From: Neurospora tetraspora
Lineage: Eukaryota > Ascomycota > Sordariomycetes > Sordariales > Sordariaceae
DNA: 64,000 nucleotides
Reading direction: 5' to 3'
Assembly (NCBI RefSeq): GCF_033439725.1
Contig: NW_026944384.1
Span: 6,324,001-6,388,000, forward strand
The translations under genes and the position numbers were made by a program. Positions 22,494 to 33,482 of this stretch are shown here, one piece after another; positions within the stretch are counted from its first letter, which is position 1, and the number at the start of each line of letters is the position of its first letter. The notes beneath the pieces were generated by a model. It searched no databases and was not told the origin of the DNA. It worked only from the letters and a program-made list of their open reading frames with translations.

Positions 22494-25400
22494 CTACACT
22501 CAATAATAATATTATGAATCTTTATTATATCGTATTATAAATAATTTCATTTTGCTCGTCTCGTCATACTCTATCTTTTGCATATACTTTCAACATACCT
22601 ATATTTAACCCTAACGTTACATCCTGTACAAAAAAGGCTGCCCAATATTTTATTATAAATTAAACCGTAACTATAACCCGATCTACTACCTTATAATCTA
22701 AAGTGAATACTAAAGCCAGAAACGAATGGAAGGTTACGTATAAAAATGCAAGGGAGCTATTTAACGTTAGTAAAGCTATCGTCAAAAAATATATAATATT
22801 TATTAAGGAGGGTAAAGCTCTACCGATTGGTATAGAAGCCTATCGACCACTAGCCCTAATTGTAGACGAGGACAAGACTCTCAATATTATAGTCTAAATT
22901 ACTAACCGTAGCTACTTCCCCTTAAACAATACCTCCCTTATCAAGCTAGTTAACTAATTGCGAACTCAACGGCCATACTCCCCCTCTATTAACCTCTATA
23001 GAAGGTAGCCTATAGAGTAGCGTAAAAAGTATCTAAAATTCGAATTCAAAGCAGCTAGCTTTAAAGACGTAAAAAGGATAAGTGCTAAGGCTCAATTAAA
23101 CTCCCTTAAAGACTGGTTCAAAGAGGTGAAGGCTATCTATAATAGTTTCAATATTAAAGAGGACAACGTTTAGAATATGGATAAATTTCCCTTTCAAGTA
23201 GGGGAAATTAAGGGAATTATAAAGGTATAAAACCTTCTTTATTAGTATTACTTCCTATACTAATTTACGTAGTAATAAGTATTATTTATGAAGAATAGAA
23301 TTTGTACGAGGAGGGTTATATTCAACCCTAGTAATAAAGTTTGACTACTATCGATATTATATCAGCTGTAGCAAAGAGTATCCCTTTATTCCTAATATTT
23401 AAGGTACAGATTATAGTGAATATAATCAAGCTATTTTATCTATAATTAATATTGATCTTACTAATTTACGTATAGGTACAAGGGAACGTATAAGCTAGCT
23501 ATAAGGTTAATCCAGATATAGTTATTACGAATATATTAATTGGATATAATAATGCCTATTGAATTCTATAATAGATTAAGTACTTTAATAAGTACTCCTT
23601 TAAATTATTTCCCTCCTTCGATAGCTATACTATCGACGATTAGTTCGGCCTATTACTTAACTGCCTGCTGTCTTTTAAAAGACTAAAACTTTCTAAAAGG
23701 GATAAAATAACTATTAACTTCTTATTAATAACAAAACCGAAGGTATACAAAGTATTATTTATAGACGAGTTTGAAGCCTATAAAGACTTACACATCCTAT
23801 AGTACTATAAAGCCTTCGATATTATACTTTATACTCTACCTTTATATATTAACTATATATTTCAACTACTTAATATAGTAGTTTATTAAATAATTAAGAA
23901 GGTTTACTAAAAGGCTCTAGTAGACGAGATTATTAGTAGGGTTATTAATATCAAACGTACGGTCTTTCTAAATAACTAGAAGAAGGTTAAGGAGGTAGGC
24001 TTCATTCGAAGTAATATTTATAAGGGATGGGAGAAGATTGGTCTTTAGCCTCTTAAACCCGACGTCCCTCTCAATAAACTACGTGAATTTATTAGGGTAC
24101 AATAAGAACCCTTATTCCTTAACCGATTTAAAGTTATAACTCCTTGTAAAGTACTACGTACTTTAGAATTACTAATAATTCAACAACGTATTGATAAGTA
24201 TAATTCGCCTATTAGAAAGGTTTATAATGAGGTTAAAATTGCCTTCAAGGTATTTATCAATACCTAGAAGCTAGTATTTAATTAGTAAAAACACTACAAA
24301 CGCTATATTGAGGCAGAAGCCTAGAAGTAGAACCCTCGTAAGTACGTAGCCATTAGTAATAGAACCTGTACGAAGGAGGTTCTTAATACCAAGGTTATAG
24401 TAAAAAGGGTAATTAATATAGAGGAGGGATTGAAAGAGATATAGCGAACAAACTTTACGTTTATTAAAAAGGTCGCCCTGGAAAAAAACCCTAGTCTTAA
24501 ATAATAGCTACTATATAAATTTAAGGCTAAGAAGAACGTTGGGCCTAATTTAGTTAATAAGGCTAATATTCTTAATGATAATAGCCTTATTTATATTACT
24601 AAGGACGACCTAAAGTATAATATAATATTAAAATTTAAAGAGAGGTAGGACAAAGCTATTATTAATAATACCCGTCGTACTTTTCTAATTAAATAATAAA
24701 GTCCTAATTATTCATATCATATACTAAAGATACGGTAGTAAAAGGCTTTCTAACCTAAATAGGACTTTAACACTTTCTTAGCTAATATTAAAGACGAAGA
24801 AGATGAACTCTACGAAGCTACGGGGAAAGTTACCCTCCCTAATTATGATAAAGACTTCGTACCTGTTAAAATATATAATAGGAAGCGGACTAAAAAGTTC
24901 GTAAAGGAAGTACCTCGTTGATTAAATTTATACTAAATAACGAGGGTATAAATATCTCTAGCGAATTCCCTATTATATACCTTTACTTAATAGAGAAAAA
25001 AGTACGAGCATAGGTACAAATACTAGTTAGGCTATCGTTTAGACCGTTTGTATCAATACCATACCTTCGAAAGAGGTTTAAAAAGGGGAAGGAGAAGGCT
25101 ATTAATATTAATTCTAACGAGAAGTAAGTTATTATAATAACTTAGCGGGTAGGAAGCTAGAGGTCCCTACTAGCCATGCAAGGGTAATAATTATTATAAA
25201 TAACGATTCTTACGACGATAAGGGCGATAGGAATTTATAAAAGGAGGAAGAAGATGTTATGGGGCTAGAGCCTAGGGGTTAAGCTTGGCTATTACCAAGC
25301 CAATTATATACAGCTAACCGGCGCTAAGGCTAATATACCCTCTCTAATTAGCTAGACCCACCCGACTGCCTGGCTTACCTAGCCCGTGCGCCGCACTTTA

Positions 25401-25710
25401 AAACTTTATTTCGATTACACCCTTCTAGTACAATCTTTCCTCCCTTTCTTTCCTTATCAAATATAGTATTTCAACCTTATGACTATTCGTTGTGCTTAAC
25501 TCATACAGACTCATTATAGAGGAGGAGCTGGATATTGTATTATGAAGGTTTGGCATACGGGCTACAAGACTTTTACGATACTATAATAATATATTATGAC
25601 ATTTTAAAAATAATTTGCTTATATTGTTGAATGCACGCAATTAAGACGAATAATCCGAATCCTTGGTATCTTTTTTACTTGTATTTTAGTAGAGAAACGG
25701 ATTATTGAAG

Positions 25711-25835
25711 ATTCTGACCGTTACAGGCCTTGCACGTTACATATAAAAATCCCGACTCTCAAAGGGACGATGAGAGTCGGTTGGCTAATTGTAAGCGAGA
25801 CCCCAAGAGGGTGGACTCTATACCTAACCGACGAG
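25711..25835 (-). repeat. Right terminal inverted repeat of the Fot1-like element
   Basis: Reverse complement of the left repeat, ending CCGACGAG next to the TA target duplication. The repeats keep ordinary GC content while the interior does not. Confidence 0.8.
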
Positions 25836-25837
25836 TA

Positions 25838-26405
25838 GCCGTAGCAGTCCGCGCTATCCGACGCAATAATGAATCTGGCTCCACATGAACCACAAATTTT
25901 GGGCCTTTTGGCGAACTGGCGAACAACGAACGGGGGGCTGATATCCAATGAATGTATCTTCGCGTCGTTGTCCGTTATTTCGTCGCTTCGTTGTACCCGG
26001 ACGCTTGTAGCCGGACGCTTTACGTTTTGACCGTTCAAACATCAGACCACTGCCCGCCTTTTCAGTTTTTTTTCCGGGGCCCCTTTTCTCCAGGGACGTT
26101 TTTGCAGGGTTCTTCTTCAGGGTACATTTGTTTACCTACACCCTTCTGCCCCTCCCCCTTTTCTCTTCAGCATCCCAGCCAAGCTCGGTCTGCTTGATCG
26201 CTACATCGTCCTCTGTTTGACGCTTTCGAGGCTTTTGACCTTTCGACCTGCGCACCAACATCCCACCTGCATCTGCGCCGCATGAGCGATCCCAACTGTT
26301 GAACGAGCAACCAACAACGCGCCGCGCGCCGCCTTTCTTCCCTTTGCGCTTTGCGCGCTCAACCGAAACCGCAACCCATCATCCTCTTCCCGATAATCAT
26401 CACCA
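25838..26405. other. Promoter region of the desaturase gene
   Basis: Between the transposon and the desaturase start. Pyrimidine-rich TTTTC and CCCCTT tracts occupy 26060-26200, as expected for a fungal promoter and 5' leader. No gene seen. Confidence 0.5.
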
Positions 26406-28312
26406 ATGCCGGGCCCGAACCGAGACGAGAACCAGAACGAGCGATCGCGACCGATCATGGAACACATCGTCTTCGCCCACGACCTCACCAAGGCCGATCG
26501 CGTGGTCTTGGAGACGTTGGCGACCGACTACAGCGACCATTTGAAGGCGAAAGAGAAGGACGTCCCGGATTCAGCGTATGCGTCGGCGTCGGATGGGGAG
26601 ACTACACGGACAACAGGGACGAATACAGATGGCACAAAGGGCGGTGTAAACAAGGACAAAAACAAGGACAGTTCAGGTATGTGGTGGTCCATTTTCCATT
26701 GCGCTGTTGCTTGAAGTCGCAGTCGAAGTCGCAGTCGCAGTCGCAGTCGCATTTGCGGCGAACATGTCTGTCATCCGTCGCATCGTATCGCGGTTCCCAA
26801 CGGTCAACGAATTGATTCAGATGAACCCCTGATCTTATCGTTATCGAATCCGATTTTGTGTCTCGGTTGTGACATCATATCGCTGCCAAGACGGCAGGGT
26901 CAGAGTTCTGGACCGCTGGCGGCCGGCAGTTCCCGCTCCAGTGCACGGTTGATGGTGGATGGTGTGGTTGACCAACCACTATTCCACCCGCCTGACCAAC
27001 TCACCTCACCACCACGAACCTCACTACCTCACTATCCTCCCTCACAAGAACTAATAGCTAACACGACCCCTCAGCCACCCGCACTTCAGAAGCCATCTCC
27101 CACCTCTCCTCCCTCAACGACCCCAAATCCCCCTCCTTCGAACCCTCCATAACCAACTTCTTCGACCTCGCCGACCTGCAATCCTTCAAATGGCTCCCTC
27201 CCTCCCTCCTCTCCGCCTACAGGCAATGGGCTTCCTCCCTCATCCGCACGCCAACCGACATCCTAATGATCACCCACCTCTTAATCTACTTTTCCACCAC
27301 CGTCCCCTCCGCCTTTTATCTCCTCTTCGTCCGCTTCTCCTGGCCGCACGCCATCCTCCACGCCGTTCTAAACGGCTGGTACGTGGGTACTTACACGCTG
27401 ATGATGCACCAGCACATTCACATGCGGGGGATCTTGACGAAAGATAAATGGTGGACGAGGGTTTTCGATGCCGTGTTTCCGTATGTCTTGGATCCGCTGA
27501 TGGGACATACCTGGAACTCGTACTACTATCATCATGTCAAGCACCACCACGTCGAAGGAAACGGGCCGGATGATTTATCTTCTACGATTCGGTACCAGCG
27601 GGACGAGCTGAGCGAGTTTGCGAAGTACGTCGGCCGGTTCTATTTCCTAGTGTGGCTGGATTTGCCGCTGTATTTTGTCCGCAAGGGACGGTACGAGCAA
27701 GCGGCTAAGGCGGCGTTTTGGGAGTATGGTAGCTATGCGATGTTGGCTACTATGTGGAAGTTTGCGCCTGGTGGTGGCAAAGCGGTTTTCTGGACGCTGG
27801 TGTTGCCGTTGATGGTGCTGAGGGTCGGGTTGATGGTGGGGAATTGGGGACAGCATGCGTTTGTTGATGATGAGGAGCCGGAGAGCGATTATAGGAGTTC
27901 GGTGACGCTGGTGGATGTTGCTGTATGTTTTTCCTCCCCTGTCCTCTTTTTGTCGCTGGACAGATACTAACAGATAGCGAAACAGTCCAACCGCCACTGC
28001 TACAACGACGGCTACCACACCTCTCACCACCTCAACCCCCTTCGCCACTGGCGCGAACACCCCGTTGCCTTCCTCAAGGGCAAGGAGACCTACGCGGCCA
28101 ACAACGCGCTGGTGTTCCATAATATCGATTACATCATGATTACCGTCAGGTTGATGATGAAGGATTACATGACGCTGGCCAAGTGTATGGTGCCGATTGG
28201 CGAGTTCCAGATGAACATGACGCTGGAGGAGAGGGCGGCGTATTTGAGGAGGCATACAAGGCGGTTTAGCGAGGAGGAGATTAAGGAGAAGTTTGGGAAG
28301 AAGGCCAACTGA
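26406..28312 (+). CDS. Fatty-acid desaturase family membrane protein
   Basis: Three exons: 26406-26676, 27075-27922, 27986-28312; introns of 398 and 63 nt with GTATGT donors and CTAAC branches; product about 481 residues. Three histidine clusters of the membrane desaturase/hydroxylase superfamily are visible: His-Gln-His-Ile-His (about residue 202), His-His-Val-Lys-His-His-His (about 243) and Tyr-His-Thr-Ser-His-His (about 384). These bind a di-iron centre. Hydrophobic segments lie before the first cluster and between clusters two and three (about 315-340). The first 90 residues are hydrophilic and acidic, without a signal peptide. Likely acts on lipid acyl chains in the ER; regiochemistry cannot be told. 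Intron 1 contains an AGTCGC microsatellite. Met-18 (26457) is an alternative start. Confidence 0.85.
26715..26750. repeat. AGTCGC hexanucleotide microsatellite
   Basis: Six tandem units of AGTCGC (one imperfect) inside intron 1 of the desaturase gene. Confidence 0.85.
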
Positions 28313-29090
28313 AGGGGCTTCGAGTGCTAAGAAATGAGGTGATGGATTTAATGGAATGATGAGTGGGTTAAGCTTGGGATAGATGGACCGGTTGGATGAT
28401 CCCGGTGCTGGATATCTGGATCGTCCTGAGCTGAGTACTGTAATCCTCAGCGTTGTATAGAGTTGGGAGGCTAAGCTACATGCATGAAAAAGGATGATGG
28501 CTTGCATATAAAACATGGCAGGTTGGAATAGACAAATCCATTCCTGGTTGCTTGATCATTGGTGCGGTTGGTGTGCAACTTGGAAGCCAACTCCAATTTG
28601 CACGCTTGGGCATAGGGTGGGAGGTTCCGTCGTGAAGAGAGTAATCAACCAAAGGACGGCTCGGAAGCTAAATTCGTAGATTCATATTCTTTCGTCGCGG
28701 TTGAATGCTTGGATTAGAATTGGCGGAAGCTCGGTGGTGTTGCATGACGGGATGCAGATAACAGATACCTAACACGCTTGTTAGTATTCTGTGCGGGGTT
28801 CTGTTAGTGGCCAACGACGCTGCTGCACAAACCGGGGCCGTGGGTTGCACCTGCCTCAACATGTTGCTTCAGCTCTCACAAAATCCCACATCCATCGATT
28901 TCCTCCCCTCCTTTCCATTTTCACTTTCCTTCTCTTACAATTCCCCTCGTCCAAGTTTCTTCACTTTTTCCCCTTCAAGACATCCAGTTCCTCACCCACT
29001 TTCTTGTTCCATGCCGAGTTGGCGACAAGCACCCTAACAAAGCCGCAACAAAGTTTGCGGTGACAAAGATAGCGGCTTGGGAACCTTTTG
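28313..29090. other. Intergenic, 3' flank of the desaturase gene
   Basis: No gene seen. Pyrimidine-rich tracts near 28900-29010 are not followed by a gene. Confidence 0.45.
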
Positions 29091-29663
29091 TCAACCCCCT
29101 CTCATTAAAGAGGGGGGAAAAAAATTCTGGGACAGCAAAATATTTATGGGACATCTGAATAACTAGGAAAACACTAAGAAATCTGATAGTGCAGCATAAC
29201 AGGAATACATCCCAACCACGCCACAATTTTCTAAAATTCTACTAAAAATCCAGTAGATTCTTCTCTTCATTCGAAAAGAGATTCCAAATTTTGGGGCTCG
29301 CATTCCAATTGGAGAAAAAGTGGTAGATCAAGAGGTGTCATTTCGTTACCAAAGTCGAATGAGTGCATCCGCGAAACGAATCTCGAAGTCTGCAGCCAAA
29401 GGTGTACTTTGAACCCTCCTTTTTTCCTTTCTCTCCTTCCACACCCGACCAAAATTGATTCAACTTTGAAGGTACCTTTCCGAAAGCTTTTTCTACCTTC
29501 CTGATTTTTTTCAGAATTTTAGAAAATAGTAGTGCGATTAAGTGGTTTGCGATCTGGGCTACGCTAACACGTTTTTTAGTATTTTGGTACTGGTTCAGAT
29601 TGTCCCATGAGTTTTTTGCTGTCCCAGAATAAAATTTCCCCCTCTTTAATGAGAGGGGGTTGA
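29091..29663. mobile_element. MITE-like non-autonomous element with long inverted repeats
   Basis: A 573-bp unit whose ends are inverted repeats: 29091 begins TCAACCCCCTCTCATTAAAG and 29663 ends with its reverse complement. The match continues inward for about 155 bp on each side (29091-29250 and 29505-29663), through GGGACAGCAAAA, GGGACA-TCTGAA and TTCTAAAATTCT. The centre is unique and has no coding capacity. No clear target duplication is visible. The superfamily is unassigned; the long palindromic structure suggests a DNA transposon relic. Confidence 0.7.
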
Positions 29664-30351
29664 GGAAAGGTCCCACCACCGAACCGCACCACAACCCCCA
29701 AGTAACTTCAGCTCGTGGGCGGTGCTAGAACGCGGGGTGGCCGGTGGCATCACTCATTCAGCTTTGGGGTTTTGGCCAAGCGACAACGACACCAGTCGTT
29801 TCCCGAATCAAAGAGTCGTCGCTCATCTCGAGTAGAAACCCTGTCAGTTCAAATCTTTTACTTCATCTAAGCTTCAACCATCTCTTCACATGCCTGATCG
29901 TGTTTGGACCTCTTCTTTCCACACTCGTTTCGTGGTATGTCGAAGGACCCAGCGGCATGGTCGAGACTACTAAGATTTAGCAGTGTGGTGAAGCTACCCT
30001 ACTATTACCGGCGGTGCAACGTTTGCCCCAGCTTTGTTAACAATCCATCAGCCATACATCTTTTGGGTTTGGCCAGCCAAGCGGCCACGTCAAGCGACGA
30101 AGACACTAGAATAATCCTTTCACGCCAGGCAATTATTGTGCGTTCATACCACATTATTCTCTTGCTATCCGGGGTGTTTCCATGCTTGATGGCTTGGACG
30201 ATCTGTTTGCTCAGAGTATCACACCATATAAGACGCCATCATGACCCCTTATTCCCGCCCATCGTCCACTACTCCTTCAAGATTTGTCGACTCGCCGTTC
30301 TCCAGTGCTCGTCCTTTTAAGCAGTACGGAACCCAAAACCAATTTATCACA
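29664..30351. other. Promoter and leader of the first F-box-like gene
   Basis: No separate gene is seen. The F-box frame stays open upstream to 30241, but the paralogue at 33483 starts at the position matching 30352, so the extra part is taken as leader. A TATA-like ATATAAG lies at 30226-30232. Confidence 0.45.
30226..30232 (+). promoter_or_regulatory. TATA-like element of the first F-box gene
   Basis: ATATAAG lies 120 bp upstream of the chosen start codon. If it is a true TATA box, transcription would begin near 30260, which supports using the start at 30352 rather than 30241. Confidence 0.35.
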
Positions 30352-31917
30352 ATGCCAGACACAATCAGGACAACACCGTGGCCCATCGGCCGGTCATACA
30401 TTGACAGGCTGCCTGTAGAGCTCCTGGAAAATGTCTTTGAATCTTTCAGAGCCAAACCAGCCGCGAACTATCTGGTCAGAGATGGGCACCCGGAGGAATT
30501 CGACCGTTATAACTACGGGACTAGCCCAGTTGACACCGTATCATACCTCCAAGCACGTCGAGCATTACATGCACAGTGTCTGGTGTCCAAGAAGATCAGT
30601 GAAGTCACACATCGCATGCTTTTTGACGAAATATGGATCACAGACTTCTACACGCTGGTTGGACTTGTCAAGAGCTTGGCCTCATACCCCCACAATCGCC
30701 AGCGCATCAAGTGGCTGGGTATTGACGAAGTGTTCTTCGACAATTGCTCCGAGCAGAATTGCAATTGCGGCGGCAATGGTTGTTTCGAGCGGAACAGGTA
30801 CCATATAAACTGGGTAACCGCCGCAGGGACTCCCGAGCCCATGTGCTGGGAAGCCTTTAACGAGGCTCTGAAGGACCCCGAGATACATACTTTCCCAGAT
30901 GTGCGTCAAATTCTCGAGATGCAGCAAGAGTTGGAAGTGAGGTGGACTGACGGATGGCATTGGATGAGCGATGCCGCTTTCGAGCGAGTGTGCAATCTCG
31001 CGCTCAAACTTATCATCTTCTTTTCCCCACGCCTACGCTCTCTCCGGCTCACAGCAACACTGGGGACGGCCACGTCGCCCTATATCTTCCGTTACGCACT
31101 CGGTCTCATCCCTCTCCCGACCACCAATCTAGGCGCATTCTCTATCCTTCATGGAAACAACTGCGCCGAGTTTCTCACCGTGCTTAATATTGACTTATCT
31201 TCGCTGAGAGTCTGTTACGGTCCCCACCATGACCTTCGCGACGGTCGCGCATCTCGTTGCCTTGAGTCGATCGAGGACCTCACGCTGGTGGACGATAGCG
31301 AGGTGAGCTTAGGACCCGAAGACGAACACGAATGTAGAGGGATCGAACCGGACTTTCTCCAAGTATGGCTCGAACCCGCGAAGCGGCTTAGGAAATTTCG
31401 ACTTTACACCAGCTTCGATCTCGAAGGGCTTGCTCGGTGGGCACACCATTTGGGGCACAACATCAACACAATCCTGCTTTGTCACCGGGAAACACTCCAG
31501 CATTTTGAGTGGTGTCAGATGGTCAACCCTAGAACAACCAACGAAACAGCATGGAAGAAAATGTTCGGGGAAGAACAAAAGCTATCATGTCTTCCGCAGC
31601 TGAAGGAGTTGGAGTACCTGAAGCTTTCGCACGTGTTCGTTTATACCCGTCAGCAGTATATTAATCGAGGAATTTTGGGCGTACCTGTTAGACCCCCTCA
31701 GCCACCGGTTATGCCACTCCTTTTGGGGATACCCGCACCTATTCCAACACAAACACCTCCTGTGCCTGAATCCATTATTGATCCGAGTCTTGTGGAGATC
31801 AACATCCGGAGTGTACTCACACACAATCTTTCAGAGCTGGGAGCGCCGCCCAAGTTGACGTCGGTTGACGTAGTGGGAAATCTGCCGACGGACAGGTGTA
31901 TAACGATTGAGCTTTGA
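30352..31917 (+). CDS. F-box-like protein, tandem paralogue 1
   Basis: Single exon, 521 residues. After a short N-terminus, Trp-Pro-Ile-Gly-Arg-Ser-Tyr precedes an F-box-like helix set (Leu-Pro-Val-Glu-Leu-Leu-Glu-Asn-Val-Phe, residues about 20-32). A long variable region follows with a Cys-rich patch (Cys-Asn-Cys-x4-Cys near residue 142) and leucine-rich, C-terminal segments shared with the gene at 33483, such as Thr-His/Arg-Glu-Thr-Leu-Gln-His-Phe-Glu-Trp and the final Leu-Pro-Thr-Asp-Arg. F-box proteins bring substrates to SCF ubiquitin ligases; target unknown. The start was chosen by agreement with the paralogue; 30241 would add 37 residues. Confidence 0.75.
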   Translation: MPDTIRTTPWPIGRSYIDRLPVELLENVFESFRAKPAANYLVRDGHPEEFDRYNYGTSPVDTVSYLQARRALHAQCLVSKKISEVTHRMLFDEIWITDFYTLVGLVKSLASYPHNRQRIKWLGIDEVFFDNCSEQNCNCGGNGCFERNRYHINWVTAAGTPEPMCWEAFNEALKDPEIHTFPDVRQILEMQQELEVRWTDGWHWMSDAAFERVCNLALKLIIFFSPRLRSLRLTATLGTATSPYIFRYALGLIPLPTTNLGAFSILHGNNCAEFLTVLNIDLSSLRVCYGPHHDLRDGRASRCLESIEDLTLVDDSEVSLGPEDEHECRGIEPDFLQVWLEPAKRLRKFRLYTSFDLEGLARWAHHLGHNINTILLCHRETLQHFEWCQMVNPRTTNETAWKKMFGEEQKLSCLPQLKELEYLKLSHVFVYTRQQYINRGILGVPVRPPQPPVMPLLLGIPAPIPTQTPPVPESIIDPSLVEINIRSVLTHNLSELGAPPKLTSVDVVGNLPTDRCITIEL

Positions 31918-33482
31918 TGGTGTGGTGTTCTCTGCCATCAAACGATGGCCTGGGGACATGCCCATGGGATTTCTTGAGGTGTGATACGGACCAGAGAACC
32001 CGGAGGTGAGTGGTTTTGTATTAATAAGTATTAATACGCAGATGGTGAGGAAAATGCTACGAGACTCCGAGGGAAGACAGGGAAACTCGATAATGTAGAA
32101 GATCTAAAGATTCATCGAATACGTCCGCCCTGCCCAGTAAATTTCAATCCTCACCCTCGTCAACCTCAACTTTGAGTGATTCGAGCTTCCCCAGAGGTAT
32201 CATCCTAACGCCGACCAGATGCCATGTCCTCCGAGAAGGAACACCCAGAGAAAGAGAGATGACGTAACCGTAAGAACGTGTTCTTCGAAACATATAAATA
32301 GGCAAAGGGAAGCAAAACAGTGTAAGCAAGATAAGGCCAACGGTAAAAGTCAGATATCTGGGACTACCAGCTGATATCCATGTCAAAGTATTTGAAGGCT
32401 TGAGTAGTGAGTACCGGTAGGTACAGGTAACCATGGGATGCCACTCCCTGCTGAAGCCACGAAATTGCTCAAACCACGCGTCATCCTCGTGTTTCCGCCT
32501 GGCGTTTTTGTCACCAAATGCATTCGGCGATATTTGGCTTAGTTTATCAGGTCATCTGACTCCTGAGATGCCATCGTCCTCGCAGTTCTAGCCAATCCTC
32601 CACTAAGGTACGGTAGAGAATGGGGAAATTGACTTGAGGGAAGGCCATGTATAGGCACAAGTTTCAGCATGCCTTCCTTATAGGGCGGCAGATGTGCCAA
32701 CCCGAACGTGTATGCAAGATGGTGAATCTCTGTGCCGGGTGCCCCACGGATCTGATCGGTGTTGGTATTGAGAGGTCCGTGCCTCGCACTGGTGATTCCC
32801 TTTCCCACCACTCCCTTCCAGGTTCACTGTGCAGGGCTATTCACCAGCCCTCCCGTCTCCCGTCGTGCCTACCATTTCAGCCCTCCAGAGTCCAGACCTC
32901 GCGCTTTCTTTCTTTCCGTCCCCACTCTGAATTGCACCTCACCAGGTTTTCCATTCTTGTTAGAGCTTACGGCAGGCGCACCCTTTATCCTGTAGACCGA
33001 CTATATGTAGCTAGTGCCTCACGCACCCTGGCTGTACATTACACTCTGCAGAATACATTACATATTTGCACCCACAGCTTGCTTTGCCTTTCCTTTGTGT
33101 TGCCCACGGCGTTAACAGTTCTTCAGGGTATTTCTGTGGGCCTTCTGGGCTTCATCCTCTTCTTTCACGAGCCAATCGATCACCGACTCAAGCACCCACT
33201 TCTTCTAGCACCACAGTCAGTACAGTCTTTTCCCCTGCCTCTATCCCAATCAATCATCTAATCCTTCAACCTAGGTACAAAGGACGATCTCTTAAGTGCG
33301 CCCTTGGGTTCAGCCAGCCTCGCTGCGCACGATCTTCTGCATTAACAGGCGTTTATCCCAGTGCCCCGTGCCCAGTAAATTGAACAAAATCTCGTTTCCT
33401 GCAATTCCCGCATCTTCCTCGACTCGCGCGCTGCCGAACGCTACCTCCTCTTTTCTTTCGTCATAAAGTGGAACGCATCGCC
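31918..33482. other. Region between the F-box paralogues, holding repeat copy 2
   Basis: No gene seen. The part 32010-32456 is the inverted copy of the repeat at 21284-21695. From 32540 to 33482 there are overlapping frames without codon bias, ending in the pyrimidine-rich promoter of the second F-box gene. Confidence 0.5.
32010..32456 (-). repeat. Dispersed repeat, copy 2 (inverted)
   Basis: Reverse complement aligns with 21284-21695 through all shared landmarks, including the TATTAATA-type hairpin at 32018-32040 at one end and the GGGAGTGGCATCCCATGG motif at the other (32433-32450). The copies are clearly diverged, with small insertions. Confidence 0.7.

Larger units (their letters stand above)
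22349..25835 (+). mobile_element. RIP-decayed Fot1/pogo-type Tc1-mariner DNA transposon
   Basis: A 3.49-kb element with terminal inverted repeats starting CTCGTCGG, flanked on both sides by TA (22347-22348 and 25836-25837), the Tc1/mariner target duplication. The interior is extremely AT-rich and full of stops. On the plus strand, fragments match pogo-type transposase: a helix-turn-helix region near 22700-22890, a CENP-B-like segment near 22960-23180, a piece around 23176 where the first catalytic Asp follows Asn-Met, and a Lys-rich C-terminal part to about 24900. The pattern of transitions indicates RIP. Far too many stops to be active. It is longer than the usual 1.9-kb Fot1, so the part from 25000 to 25700 may be extra sequence. 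Confidence 0.8.

Noticed and set aside
30241-30351. N-terminal extension of the first F-box gene
   Set aside because: Absent from the paralogue, lies right after a TATA-like element, and lacks bias; kept as leader.
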